Shown: one piece after another, positions 23,404 through 32,241 of the stretch
How the letters are laid out: each line of letters begins with the position of its first letter
Position numbering within the stretch: the stretch's first letter is position 1
Assembly: GCF_013373795.3 (NCBI RefSeq)
Contig: NZ_CP088022.1
Location: 6,324,001 to 6,388,000 of the forward strand
Reading direction: 5' to 3'
Source of the DNA: Bradyrhizobium quebecense
GTDB taxonomy: Bacteria; Pseudomonadota; Alphaproteobacteria; Rhizobiales; Xanthobacteraceae
DNA length: 64,000 bases
Translations under genes and position numbers: made by a program
The notes under the pieces: generated by a model
What the model saw: only the letters and a program-made list of their open reading frames with translations
Databases searched by the model: none
Told to the model about the DNA's origin: nothing

Positions 23404-24693
23404 TCAATGACCGGCCATCACGGCGCCGGGCACCGCATCCTGCGGCACCGCGTCGTCGGGCCCGAGTTCGTGCTCGGCCTTCAGCTCGCCCTCCCACTTC
23501 GCGACCACGGCGGTGGCCAGCGAGTTGCCGATCACGTTGGTGGCGCTGCGGCCCATGTCGAGGAAGGTGTCGATGCCCATGATCATCAACAGTCCCGCCT
23601 CGGGGATGCCGAACTGGCCGAGCGTCGAGGCGATCACGACGAGGGAGGCGCGCGGCACGCCGGCGACCCCCTTCGAGGTGATCATCAGTGTCGCCAGCAT
23701 CGCGAACTGCGTGCCGAGCGACATCTCGATGTGGTAGGTCTGCGCGATGAAGATGCTCGCGAAGGTGCAGTACATCATCGTGCCGTCGAGATTGAAGGAG
23801 TAGCCGAGCGGCAGCACGAAGGCCGAGATCCGCGAGGAGGCGCCGAACCTGTTCAACCCCTCCAGCGTCTTCGGGTAGGCCGCCTCCGAGGAGGCGGTCG
23901 AGAACGCGATCATCAGCGGCTCGCGGATCAGCCGCAGCAGATGGCTGTAACGCGGCCCGATCACGATGAAGCCGACGATGACCAGGATGCCCCACAGGAT
24001 CAGCAGCGACAGGTAGAAGCCGCCCATGAAGACAATCAGCTTCCAGAGCACGCCGAGGCCGTTCTTCGAGACGGTCGCCATGATCGCGGCCCACACCGCG
24101 ATCGGTGCGAACAGCATCACGTAGCCGGTGACCTTGAGCATGATGTGGGCGAGGTCGTCGATCAGGCTCATGATCGGCTTGGCCCGCTCAGGCATGGCGC
24201 CGAGTGCCACCGCGAAGAACACCGCGAACACCACGATCTGCAGGATCTCGTTCTGCGCCATCGCATCCGCGATCGAGGTCGGGATCAGATGGGTCAGGAA
24301 TTTCTCGATCGAGAAGGCCGAGACCGGCAGGCCGGTGGACTGGGCCTTGTCGGGCAGCGTGCCGGGGAAATTGGCGCCGGGCTGCAACAGGTTGACCATC
24401 ACGAGGCCGAGCAGCAGCGAGACAAAGGAGGCGGAGACGAACCAGCCCATGGTCTTGGCGAAGATGCGCCCGAGCTTGGCGCCGCTTCCCATATGGGCGA
24501 TGCCGCCGACGAGGGTCGCGAACACCAGTGGCGCGATGATCATCTTGATCAAGCGCAGGAACAGCATTGCGATCAGGTTGACGTCGGCCGCGATCTCGGC
24601 GCGGCTGTCAGGAAAGTAGTTGAAGACGATCGTCCCCATTGCGATGCCAAGGACCATCGCAATCAGGATGTATTGCGTAAACCTGTTCGACAT
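23404..24693 (-). CDS. dctA: C4-dicarboxylate:cation symporter (DctA family)
   Basis: 429 residues, eight membrane segments plus two re-entrant hairpins of the DAACS family: STASSEAAYPKTLE (hairpin 1 serine-rich motif), GYSFNLDGTMMYC (NLDGT cation/substrate site), ITSKGVAGVPRASLVV and DMGRSATNVIGNSLAT (substrate-binding). It imports succinate, fumarate or malate, or aspartate, with protons or sodium across the inner membrane; it is important for rhizobial nutrition. It is first of a two-gene unit with an amino-acid-type binding protein. DctBD regulators are not in the window. Confidence 0.9.
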   Translation of the reverse strand: MSNRFTQYILIAMVLGIAMGTIVFNYFPDSRAEIAADVNLIAMLFLRLIKMIIAPLVFATLVGGIAHMGSGAKLGRIFAKTMGWFVSASFVSLLLGLVMVNLLQPGANFPGTLPDKAQSTGLPVSAFSIEKFLTHLIPTSIADAMAQNEILQIVVFAVFFAVALGAMPERAKPIMSLIDDLAHIMLKVTGYVMLFAPIAVWAAIMATVSKNGLGVLWKLIVFMGGFYLSLLILWGILVIVGFIVIGPRYSHLLRLIREPLMIAFSTASSEAAYPKTLEGLNRFGASSRISAFVLPLGYSFNLDGTMMYCTFASIFIAQTYHIEMSLGTQFAMLATLMITSKGVAGVPRASLVVIASTLGQFGIPEAGLLMIMGIDTFLDMGRSATNVIGNSLATAVVAKWEGELKAEHELGPDDAVPQDAVPGAVMAGH

Positions 24694-24819
24694 TCTCTTA
24701 CCCCCGTAAGTTCCCGACGAAGGGCAAGTGTGGCAGATTTACGCAGCTACGCAACACGCTTCGCGCCGAGCGGGACCTTGCCGATATGTTCCCGTTGTGG
24801 AATGCCAGCGCGCGGACGA

Positions 24820-24920
24820 GAGCCTTTTCCGCTCCGATGAATCGGAACGGGCTCTAGATTCATGTTTTGACGCATTTTCTTTACGCGAACCGGTTTCCAC
24901 TTCGCTCGAAAATGCTCTAG
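24820..24920. repeat. Interspersed repeat family A, copy 2
   Basis: AGAGCCTTTTCCGCTCCGAT...ATCGGAACGGGCTCTAG, then TGTTTTGACGCATTTTC, TTTACGCGAACCGGTTTCC and ACTTCGCTCGAAAATGCTCTAG. It fills most of the space between dctA and the divergent oxidoreductase. Confidence 0.88.
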
Positions 24921-25010
24921 CGTTCGTGCAGCGCACAATCTGTGCAACACGCTGCGCGCGTCGCAGTCAAACTGCATGCGAAACGACCAACGCGAGGGGA
25001 GACACCGCCA

Positions 25011-26012
25011 ATGAACGACACCGTCAATCGCCAGATCCTGCTTGTTGAAAAGCCGACCGGCAAGCTTGGCCCCGAGCATTTTCGCCTGACCAAGGGCACG
25101 GTCCCCGCGCCGAAGGATGGCGAGGCGCTGCTGCGGACGCGCTACATCTCGCTCGACGCCGCCAACCGCGCCTGGATGCACGGCGCCACCTATCGCGCTG
25201 CGGTGGAAGCCAACACCGTGATGGCCGGCGGCAGCATCGCCGAAGTGGTGTCGTCGAATGACCCCGGCCTGAAGCCGGGCGATATCGTGTTCGGCGACAC
25301 CGGCTGGCAGGACTATGCCGCCGTGCCCGCCAAGCACCTCGCCAAGATGCCGAAGCTCGAGCCGATGACGCATCTGCTCAGCGTCTATGGCATTGCCGGC
25401 CTGACCGCCTATTTCGGCCTGCTCCATGTCGGCAAGCCGAAGGAAGGCGAGACCGTGGTGGTGTCGGCGGCCGCCGGCTCGGTCGGCTCGATCGTCGGCC
25501 AGATCGCCAAGATCAAGGGCTGCCGCGTGGTCGGCATTGCCGGCGGCAAGGACAAGTGCCACTGGCTCACCTCAGAGCTCGGCTTCGACGCCGCGGTCGA
25601 TTACAAGGACGGCGCCACCTACAAGGCGCTGCGCGCAGCGGCGCCCAAGGGCATCGACGTCTATTTCGACAATGTCGGCGGCGACATCCTGGAGGCCTGC
25701 CTGGCCCAGATGAACAATCGCGGCCGGATCGCCTGTTGCGGCGCGATCTCGCAATATGACGGCGTGCCCTCCGCGCACGGCCCGCGCGGCGTGCCCGGCC
25801 TGATCGTGGTGAAGCGGCTGATCATGCAGGGCTTCATCGTGATGGACTACATGGACCAGCGCGACGCCGCGCTCGCCGACCTGCAATCCTGGGTCTCCTC
25901 GGGCAAGCTCAAGGTCCAGGAAGACGTCATCGACGGCATCGAGAACACGCCGCAGGCGCTGATCGGCCTGCTCGCCGGCGAAAACCGCGGCAAGCGCATG
26001 GTGAGGGTGTAG
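25011..26012 (+). CDS. Zinc-independent MDR-family NADP-dependent oxidoreductase
   Basis: 333 residues of the leukotriene B4 12-hydroxydehydrogenase/PTGR (CurA-like) branch. The dinucleotide site is VVVSAAAGSVGSIVGQIAKIKGCRVVGIAGG (about residues 148-178), followed by YFDNVGGDILEACL and GRIACCGAISQYD. It lacks the Cys/His ligands of zinc alcohol dehydrogenases. It is predicted to reduce the C=C bond of enones or 2-alkenals with NADPH in the cytoplasm. GGGGAG precedes ATG at 25011; the frame extends upstream into repeat A and should not be used. Confidence 0.9.
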   Translation: MNDTVNRQILLVEKPTGKLGPEHFRLTKGTVPAPKDGEALLRTRYISLDAANRAWMHGATYRAAVEANTVMAGGSIAEVVSSNDPGLKPGDIVFGDTGWQDYAAVPAKHLAKMPKLEPMTHLLSVYGIAGLTAYFGLLHVGKPKEGETVVVSAAAGSVGSIVGQIAKIKGCRVVGIAGGKDKCHWLTSELGFDAAVDYKDGATYKALRAAAPKGIDVYFDNVGGDILEACLAQMNNRGRIACCGAISQYDGVPSAHGPRGVPGLIVVKRLIMQGFIVMDYMDQRDAALADLQSWVSSGKLKVQEDVIDGIENTPQALIGLLAGENRGKRMVRV

Positions 26013-26027
26013 CCGGGAGCACGATGC

Positions 26028-26106
26028 GTAGGGCGGGTTAAGCGAAGCGTAACCCACCATCTTCCGTGCCGCGAACGGTGGGTTACGCCTTCGGCTAACC
26101 CACCCC
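26028..26106. repeat. Palindromic repeat family E
   Basis: GTAGGGCGGGTTAAGCGAAG..GTAACCCACC pairs with GGTGGGTTACGCC..CGGCTAACCCACC. It is the only copy in the window, but the type is common in Bradyrhizobium intergenic regions. Confidence 0.75.
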
Positions 26107-26119
26107 TTGCTATCAATCC

Positions 26120-26243
26120 CGTCATCCTGAGGTGCGCGCCCTTGCGCGCCTCGAAGGGTGCACGGCCCGGACGCCGCCGCGCAGAGAGAGACGGGCCGTT
26201 CGCCCTTCGAGGCTCGCTCCGCTCGCACCTCAGGGTGACGGGG
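26120..26243. repeat. Palindromic repeat family D, full copy
   Basis: CGTCATCCTGAGGTGCGCGC...CCTCGAAGGGTGC and CGCCCTTCGAGGCTCGC...GCACCTCAGGGTGACGGGG form the two arms. It lies between convergent genes. Confidence 0.85.
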
Positions 26244-26270
26244 AAAGACTTGAGCGTGGAGCGCGCGGCT

Positions 26271-29200
26271 CTAATGCACCGTGCCCGGCGCCTGCGGTGC
26301 GGCTTGCGGCGTGGCCGCCTTGCCTTTCTTCGCCTTGCGCCAGTTCTCGAAATTCTGAACCACGACGAAGAACGCCGGCACGAACAGCACCGCGAGGCAG
26401 GTCGAGGCGATCATCCCGGAGAACACAGTGATGCCGATCGATTTGCGGGCGTTGGCGCCGGCGCCGGTCGCGAGCACCAGCGGCAGCACGCCGAGGATGA
26501 AGGCGAACGACGTCATCAGGATCGGCCGGAACCGGGCGCGGGCCGCGTCGATCGCCGACTCCAGCACCGGCTTGCCGTCGCGGATGTGATGCTCGAGCGC
26601 GACCTCCACGATCAGGATCGCGTTCTTGGCCGACAGCGCGATCAGCAGGATAGTGCCGATCTGGGTGTAGAGATTGTTCTCGATCCGAAGCGACGTCAGC
26701 ACCAGCATGGGCCCGAGCAGCGACAGCGGCACCGCCAGGATCACCGAGATCGGCGCGTACCAGCTCTCATATTGTCCGGCGAGCACGAGATAGACCAGCA
26801 GCAGCGCCAGCGCGAACACGAGGTAGATCTGGCTGCCGACCTCCTTCTCCTGGTACGACATCGCCGTCCACTCATAGCCGGTCCCGGGCGGCAGCGTCTT
26901 CGCGGCGATCTCCTCCATCAGCGTCATCGACTGGCCGGAGCTGTAGCCCTGTGACGGCAGGCCGATGATGGTCGCGGACGGATAGAGGTTATAGAGACTG
27001 ATCAGCGACGGCCCGACCGACGGCGTGATCTTCGCCACGGTGCCGAGCGGGATCATGTCGCCATTGCTGTTGCGCACCATCATGTTCTCGATGTCGCGCA
27101 GCGTCAGGCGGTATTGCGCATCGGCCTGGGTGTAGACCTGGAAGGTGCGGCCGAACTTGGTGAACTGGTTGACGTAGCTCGCGCCGAGATAGGACGACAG
27201 CGTCGAGAAGATCTGGTCGGTGGTGACGTGCAGCGTCTCGGTCTTGACGCGGTCGACCTGGACATCGAACTGCGGCACCATCGAGCGGAACGACGACTGC
27301 ACCCGCTGCAGCGCGCTTTGCGTCTGCGCATTGCTGACGACCGCGCCGATGACCGCCTGCAGCTTGCCGTAATCGGCGTTGCCGTCACGGAGCTGCACCT
27401 GCATGGCAAAGCCGGCGGCATTGCCGATGCCCTGGATCGGCGGCGGCGGGATCACCAGGATCCGCGCCTCCGGAATCACCGCAAGCTTGTCGTTGAGGCC
27501 GTAGACCAGCGAGCGCAGATCCTCGCCGGGCCCGCGCGAGCCCCAATCCTTCAGGATCACATAGGCGACGCCGGCATTGGCGAGGCTCGACGAGTTGTCG
27601 AGCGCGGAGATGCCGGCGATGGCGACCACCTGCTCGACACCCGGCGTCTTGCGGGCGATCTCGGTGACCTGATCAAGCACCCGCTGGGTGCGATCGATCG
27701 CGGCGCCGTCGGGCAACTGCACCGCGGCCAGCAGGTAACCCTGGTCCTCGATCGGAATGAAGCCGGTCGGCACCCGTGACAACCCGTAGCCGGCAATTCC
27801 GATCAGGATCAGCGCGACGAGGACCGAGGTCTTGGCGTGACCGGCGATGCTGCCGATCGTCCGGGTGTAGCCCCGCTCCACTCGGTCATACACCGCGTTG
27901 AAGCCGCGATAGAAGAAATTGCGCTGCTCCGGCGGCACCGGCGGGCGCAGCCATAGCGCGCATTGCGTCGGCTTCAAGGTCGCGGCATTGACGGCGCTGA
28001 GCAGCGCGGTCGCTGCGATCACCAGGGCGAATTGGGCGTACATCCGGCCGGTCAGCCCCGGCAGGAAGGCCGCCGGCAGGAACACCGAGATCAGCACCAG
28101 CGTGATGCCGACGATCGGCGCGAACAATTCGTCCATCGCCTTGATCGCGGCATCGTGCCCGGACATGCCGCGCTCGATATTGTGCGCGGCCCCTTCGACC
28201 ACCACGATGGCGTCATCGACCACGATGCCGATCGCCAGCACGATCGCAAACAGCGTCGAGAGATTGATGGTGAAGCCGAGCGCGGCCATCGCCGCGAACG
28301 CGCCGATGATGGTGACCGGCACCGTGGTCGCAGGCACCAGCATCGCCCGCCAGTCCTGCAGGAACACCAGGATCACGACCAGCACCAGCAGGCCGGCCTC
28401 GATCAGCGTCCGGTAGACCTCGTCGATCGAGGCTTGGACGAATTTGGTGGTGTCGAACGGCGTGTCGTATTTGATGTCCTGCGGGAACTGTTTGGCGAGC
28501 TGCGCCACCTTCTTCTGCACTTCCTTCTCGACCTGCAGCGCGTTAGCACCCGGCGACAGGAACACGCCGATGCCGGTGGCCGGCTTCTGGTTGAGCGAGA
28601 ACACCTGGCTGTAGGTCTGCGCGCCGAGCTCGACCGAGCCGAGATCGCGGACGCGGATGACGTCGCCGACATTGCCCGTCTTGACGATGATGTTCTCGAA
28701 CTGGCTCGCATCGTCGAGCCGGCCGTTGACGTTCAGCGTGTACTGGAACGCCTGCCCCTGCGGCGCGGGCGGCGCGCCGACCTGACCCGCGGTGACCTGC
28801 TGGCTCTGCTGCTGGATCGCCTGGATGACGTCCTGCGGCATCAGCCCGCGCGCCTGCAGCTTGTTCGGATCGAGCCACACCCGCATCGAATACTGCCCGG
28901 CGCCGAACACGGTGACGTTGCCGACGCCCGGCAGACGCGACAGCTCGTCGCGAATGTTGATGGTGGCATAGTTCGACAGGAACAGGCTGTCGTAGGTCTT
29001 GTTCGGCGAGGTCAGCGTCACGAACAGCAGGATCGAGGTCGACCGTTTCTGCACCGTGACGCCCTGGTTCTGCACCGCGGTCGGCAGTTGCGACAGTGCC
29101 GAGGAGACGCGGTTCTGCACCAGCACCTGCGCGAAGTTGAGGTCGGTGCCGATCTTGAAGGTCACCGTCAGCGTGTAGGTGCCGTCGGCGCCGCTGTAGG

Positions 29201-29441
29201 ACTGCATGTAGAGCATGTCCTCGACACCGTTGACCTGCTGCTCGATCGGCAGCGCCACCGTGTCGATCACGGTTTTAGCCGACGCGCCGGGATAGCGCGT
29301 CGTCACCTGGACCGTCGACGGCACCACATCGGGATATTGCGCGACCGCGAGATTGAACAGCGCGACGCCGCCGATCAGGATCATCAGGATCGCGATGACG
29401 TTGGAAAGGACCGGTCGCTCGATGAAGAATTTCGAGATCAT
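26271..29441 (-). CDS. RND efflux pump inner-membrane transporter (HAE1/AcrB type)
   Basis: 1056 residues, full length for HAE1 pumps: N-terminal SKFFIERPVLSNVIAILM, twelve membrane segments in two halves, the proton-relay pair in TM4 (GIVVDDAIVVVEG), the porter domain with GIGVFLSPGANAL, and the conserved second half ending in VPAFFVVVQ. It works as a trimer, driving drugs or other amphiphiles from periplasm or inner membrane outward. It starts 10 bp after the adaptor gene, forming a two-gene operon. No TolC-type outer-membrane channel is encoded here, so it probably borrows one. The substrate is not predictable. Confidence 0.94.
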   Translation of the reverse strand: MISKFFIERPVLSNVIAILMILIGGVALFNLAVAQYPDVVPSTVQVTTRYPGASAKTVIDTVALPIEQQVNGVEDMLYMQSYSGADGTYTLTVTFKIGTDLNFAQVLVQNRVSSALSQLPTAVQNQGVTVQKRSTSILLFVTLTSPNKTYDSLFLSNYATINIRDELSRLPGVGNVTVFGAGQYSMRVWLDPNKLQARGLMPQDVIQAIQQQSQQVTAGQVGAPPAPQGQAFQYTLNVNGRLDDASQFENIIVKTGNVGDVIRVRDLGSVELGAQTYSQVFSLNQKPATGIGVFLSPGANALQVEKEVQKKVAQLAKQFPQDIKYDTPFDTTKFVQASIDEVYRTLIEAGLLVLVVILVFLQDWRAMLVPATTVPVTIIGAFAAMAALGFTINLSTLFAIVLAIGIVVDDAIVVVEGAAHNIERGMSGHDAAIKAMDELFAPIVGITLVLISVFLPAAFLPGLTGRMYAQFALVIAATALLSAVNAATLKPTQCALWLRPPVPPEQRNFFYRGFNAVYDRVERGYTRTIGSIAGHAKTSVLVALILIGIAGYGLSRVPTGFIPIEDQGYLLAAVQLPDGAAIDRTQRVLDQVTEIARKTPGVEQVVAIAGISALDNSSSLANAGVAYVILKDWGSRGPGEDLRSLVYGLNDKLAVIPEARILVIPPPPIQGIGNAAGFAMQVQLRDGNADYGKLQAVIGAVVSNAQTQSALQRVQSSFRSMVPQFDVQVDRVKTETLHVTTDQIFSTLSSYLGASYVNQFTKFGRTFQVYTQADAQYRLTLRDIENMMVRNSNGDMIPLGTVAKITPSVGPSLISLYNLYPSATIIGLPSQGYSSGQSMTLMEEIAAKTLPPGTGYEWTAMSYQEKEVGSQIYLVFALALLLVYLVLAGQYESWYAPISVILAVPLSLLGPMLVLTSLRIENNLYTQIGTILLIALSAKNAILIVEVALEHHIRDGKPVLESAIDAARARFRPILMTSFAFILGVLPLVLATGAGANARKSIGITVFSGMIASTCLAVLFVPAFFVVVQNFENWRKAKKGKAATPQAAPQAPGTVH

Positions 29442-29451
29442 GGCGCGCCTC

Positions 29452-30654
29452 TCACTTGGCCGGTGCCGGCGTCGCGTCGCCCTTCTGCATCTGCGGATCG
29501 ACCTTCTGCCCGGGGATCGCGCGCAACAATCCGGCGGTCACGACGCGGTCGTCCGCCTTCAGTCCGCTCTCGATGACGCGCAGCCCTTCGTCGAGCGGAC
29601 CGGTCGCCACCTTGCGCTGCTCGACCACATTGTCGGCATTGACGACCAGCACGTAGCGGCCGCCCTGGTCGCTGCCGATCGCAACGTCAGGCACCAGCAG
29701 CGCATTGTCCTGCTTGTCGAACGGCACCCGAACGCGGACATAGAAGCCCGGTAGCAGCACGCGATCCGGATTCGGCACCAGGCCGCGAACGGCAAGCGTG
29801 CCGGTCGACTGATTGACGGTCGGCGAGACGTAGTCGAGCTTGCCCTTGTGCGGATAGCCGGTCTCGGTCTGCAACCCGACCTCGATCGGCAACTGCCTGA
29901 TCTCGGCGGTCGTCATGCCGCGGCGGCGCGCTTCGTCGCGGACACGCTGCACGTCCTGCTCGTTGACATTGAAATTCACGTAGATCGGGTCGAGCTGCAC
30001 GATGGTGGCAAGCTGTGTCGGCGACGCGACGCCGACCAGTTCGCCGACCGAGACCAGATGGTTGCTGACGATGCCGTCGAACGGTGCGGCCACATTGGTG
30101 TAGCCGTAATTGACCGCTGCGATCTTGGTGTTGACCTGGGCCTGCTGCAGATTGGCCTGGGCGTTGTCCCGGGTCGAGGTCGAGGTATCGAGTGTCGCTT
30201 GCGAGACCGCCTGGCGCTGTACCAGGTCCGCTTGCCGCTTGAAGTCGGCATCGGCCTGCTTGAGCGTCGCCTGCGCGCCCACTTCCGCGGCCTGCGCCTG
30301 CTCCAGCTTCAGCTTGTAGGTCTCGGGCTCGATCGTGAACAGGGTGGTCCCCTCCTTCACCGGCGAGCCGTCCTGATAGTTGATCGACTGCAGAAAGCCC
30401 TGCACGCGCGCGACCAGATCGACGGTCTTGATCGGCGCGGTGTTTCCGGTGGCGTCCAGGTAGCGCGTGATGGCGCGCTGCACCGGCGGCGCGACTTCGA
30501 CCTTGGGCGGCGGCGGCGCAACAAAACTGTTTTGCTCGCAGGCACTTAAACTGACAAAGGCGGTTACGGCGAAGGCGATGCGCACAAGCGGCGCATTTCG
30601 CAGCCGCACAAAATCGCTCTGACTGAAATGTGCCGACGCGCGCGCATGCCTCAT
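29452..30654 (-). CDS. RND efflux periplasmic adaptor (membrane fusion protein)
   Basis: 400 residues. The N-terminus has a hydrophobic segment and a lipobox SLSAC (Cys39), so it is probably a lipoprotein anchored to the inner membrane. Then come the barrel-sandwich half (RVQGFLQSINYQDGSPVKEG), a helical hairpin (QAQAAEVGAQATLKQADADFKRQ), the second lipoyl half (PFDGIVSNHLVSVGELVG) and a beta-barrel (NFNVNEQDVQRVRDEA), as in AcrA/MexA. It links the RND trimer at 26271-29441 to an outer-membrane channel. No local regulator gene of the TetR type is adjacent; the 204-bp upstream region is divergent with the Cys-rich gene. Confidence 0.93.
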   Translation of the reverse strand: MRHARASAHFSQSDFVRLRNAPLVRIAFAVTAFVSLSACEQNSFVAPPPPKVEVAPPVQRAITRYLDATGNTAPIKTVDLVARVQGFLQSINYQDGSPVKEGTTLFTIEPETYKLKLEQAQAAEVGAQATLKQADADFKRQADLVQRQAVSQATLDTSTSTRDNAQANLQQAQVNTKIAAVNYGYTNVAAPFDGIVSNHLVSVGELVGVASPTQLATIVQLDPIYVNFNVNEQDVQRVRDEARRRGMTTAEIRQLPIEVGLQTETGYPHKGKLDYVSPTVNQSTGTLAVRGLVPNPDRVLLPGFYVRVRVPFDKQDNALLVPDVAIGSDQGGRYVLVVNADNVVEQRKVATGPLDEGLRVIESGLKADDRVVTAGLLRAIPGQKVDPQMQKGDATPAPAK

Positions 30655-30858
30655 TTCCGAGCCTCAGTCCGAATGACCTAATTCAAAGATGTCGAAGCGA
30701 GCAAAAAATTCAGCCGGCTTCTTCCATAGCAACAATCCGCTTGCAGCGGAACTCGAAAGCGAAAATGATGTCGCTCGCGAAGGTTGTTAGAGCAAAATTA
30801 TTTCAGACTCAGTTCAGTTGAGCCGGAGGCTTCCGGCGCGACGAGAGGATTTATTCAA

Positions 30859-31632
30859 ATGATCAACGCGTTGACACGTGCAACGAGGCTCTTCGCATGG
30901 CTTGCGCTTGCGGCACTGATGAGCACCGCACCAGCCTTGTCGCAGGCGCCGACCCAGGCGCAGCGCGACGCCATCAAGTCGCAATGCCGCAACGATTACA
31001 TCGCACACTGCTCCAGCGTGCCGCCCGGCGGCGAAGCGTCACTGCAATGCCTGCAGAAAAACATGGCAAGCCTCGGACCTGACTGCGCCAGCGCCGTGAA
31101 GGCCGTGGAAGCACCGGCCGCTGCTCCCGCAGCAGCCAAGACCGACGCGGCTCCGGCGGCGACGGCGGCCAAGCCCGCGGAGACGGCGGCACCGAAGGCC
31201 GCGGCTGCAAAGCCAAGCAGCGCACAGATCTCCGCGATCCGCAGCGCCTGCCGCTCCGATTATCCCAAGGTCTGTGCGGGCGTGCCGACCGGCGGTGCGC
31301 CGGCGCTGCAGTGCCTCGAGAAGAACAAGGAGAAGCTTTCGCCGGCCTGCGAGAAGGCCGTGGCGGCCGCCGGCGGCGGTGACGCCGCGGGTGCCACGAC
31401 AATTGCAGCACCGGCCGCGGCTCCAGCGGCCGCGCCGGCGGTGATCGCGTTGCGGCCGCTGCGGCCGCGCGAAGAGATTTTCGTGCTGCGTTCGGCCTGC
31501 GGCGCCGACGTCCGCTCGATCTGCGGCGGCGTGCAGCCGGGCGGCGGGCGGATCGTGCAGTGCCTGGCGACCAATGCCGGCTCGCTGTCGCCGGCGTGCC
31601 GCGATGTGCTGGCGCCGTTCGCGGCGCGGTGA
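30859..31632 (+). CDS. Exported protein with three cysteine-rich (GLG1-type) repeats
   Basis: 257 residues. ATG at 30859 (GAGAGGA upstream) gives a signal peptide ending about ALSQA. Three copies of a roughly 40-residue module follow with spacing C..DY...C..V..GG....QCL..N...L...C: about residues 36-80, 125-170 and 205-250. They are separated by Ala/Pro/Lys-rich linkers (APAAAPAAAKTDAAPAAT). The module resembles the Cys-rich repeat of eukaryotic Golgi protein GLG1, also seen in proteobacteria; four Cys per repeat would form disulfides in the periplasm. Function is unknown. It is divergent from the RND efflux operon and followed by a one-repeat version. Confidence 0.8.
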   Translation: MINALTRATRLFAWLALAALMSTAPALSQAPTQAQRDAIKSQCRNDYIAHCSSVPPGGEASLQCLQKNMASLGPDCASAVKAVEAPAAAPAAAKTDAAPAATAAKPAETAAPKAAAAKPSSAQISAIRSACRSDYPKVCAGVPTGGAPALQCLEKNKEKLSPACEKAVAAAGGGDAAGATTIAAPAAAPAAAPAVIALRPLRPREEIFVLRSACGADVRSICGGVQPGGGRIVQCLATNAGSLSPACRDVLAPFAAR

Positions 31633-31671
31633 TCCTGTTGTCACGCGACTGATCGGAGAAGGGAGCAATCG

Positions 31672-31893
31672 ATGCTGCGTCTTGTCCTGACCGCCGTTCT
31701 GCTTTGCGGCTCAACCGCCGTCTACGCCCAGGAGCTGTCATCAGCGCAACGCGACGCCTGCATGGGCGACTATCAGAAGTTCTGCAAAAGCGTGACGCCC
31801 GGCGGCGGGCGCATCATTGCCTGTCTTGCCAAGGAGAGCGACAAGCTGACGCCCGCCTGCAAGAAGGTGCTGGCAGAAGCGGAAAAGAAATAG
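31672..31893 (+). CDS. Exported single-copy cysteine-rich repeat protein
   Basis: 73 residues: signal peptide (LVLTAVLLCGSTAVYAQ) and one module with the same spacing as its neighbour (ACMGDYQKFCKSVTPGGGRI then ACLAKES and LTPACKKVL). It lies 39 bp downstream of the three-repeat gene and probably shares its transcript. It looks like the minimal unit from which the longer protein expanded. Confidence 0.8.
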   Translation: MLRLVLTAVLLCGSTAVYAQELSSAQRDACMGDYQKFCKSVTPGGGRIIACLAKESDKLTPACKKVLAEAEKK

Positions 31894-31916
31894 TCGCGCA
31901 GGCGGTGAGACGATAG

Positions 31917-31939
31917 GTGCCCGGCGATTTGCCGGGCAC
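31917..31939. terminator. GC hairpin after the Cys-rich genes
   Basis: GTGCCCGGC-GATTT-GCCGGGCAC, a perfect 9-bp stem 24 bp after the stop codon. No T-run follows, so it is a weak terminator or RNA-stability element. Confidence 0.5.
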
Positions 31940-32241
31940 GGAGCCGCAGCACCTTGTTGTCACAAACAGGCCAACCAACCTCACTCCGGGAGAGATCGCG
32001 AACGAAGTGGAATCGAATACGGAACAATTCTGCCCGTTTCCTTCGGAACAACCGAATTTTTTGCCATATGCGATTGCCCTGCCCGCAAGCGGGAGAGGTG
32101 CAGCCAGACTGCCGCCATCCCGCCTCATCCTAACGCCGTCCTGCTACTGGCCCAGCCGCGCATTTTCCCTCTGGCGTTCCCGCCAGAGGGCGATTAGTCT
32201 GGACCCAATTGTAAGTACACTGTCAATCTGGGAGGCAGACG
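31940..32241. other. Intergenic/promoter region of the aryl-CoA operon
   Basis: No gene. It contains a family G fragment near 32080-32102, a perfect hairpin CCCTCTGGCG-TTCC-CGCCAGAGGG at 32167-32190 and the regulatory palindrome at 32209-32226, followed by GGGAGG and the TTG start of the monooxygenase. Confidence 0.6.
32209..32226. promoter_or_regulatory. 18-bp palindromic operator, site 1 (probable MarR target)
   Basis: TTGTAAGTACACTGTCAA, an imperfect palindrome identical at 17 of 18 positions to the site at 39025-39042 in front of gentisate dioxygenase. It lies 16 bp before the monooxygenase start. Confidence 0.7.

Noticed and set aside
26271..26954. Plus-strand frames opposite the RND pump and other large genes
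   Set aside because: They are antisense shadows in GC-rich coding DNA without their own start signals or domains.
32167..32190. Hairpin CCCTCTGGCG-TTCC-CGCCAGAGGG as an intrinsic terminator
   Set aside because: No T-run follows the stem on either strand, and it lies 277 bp from the nearest upstream stop codon.
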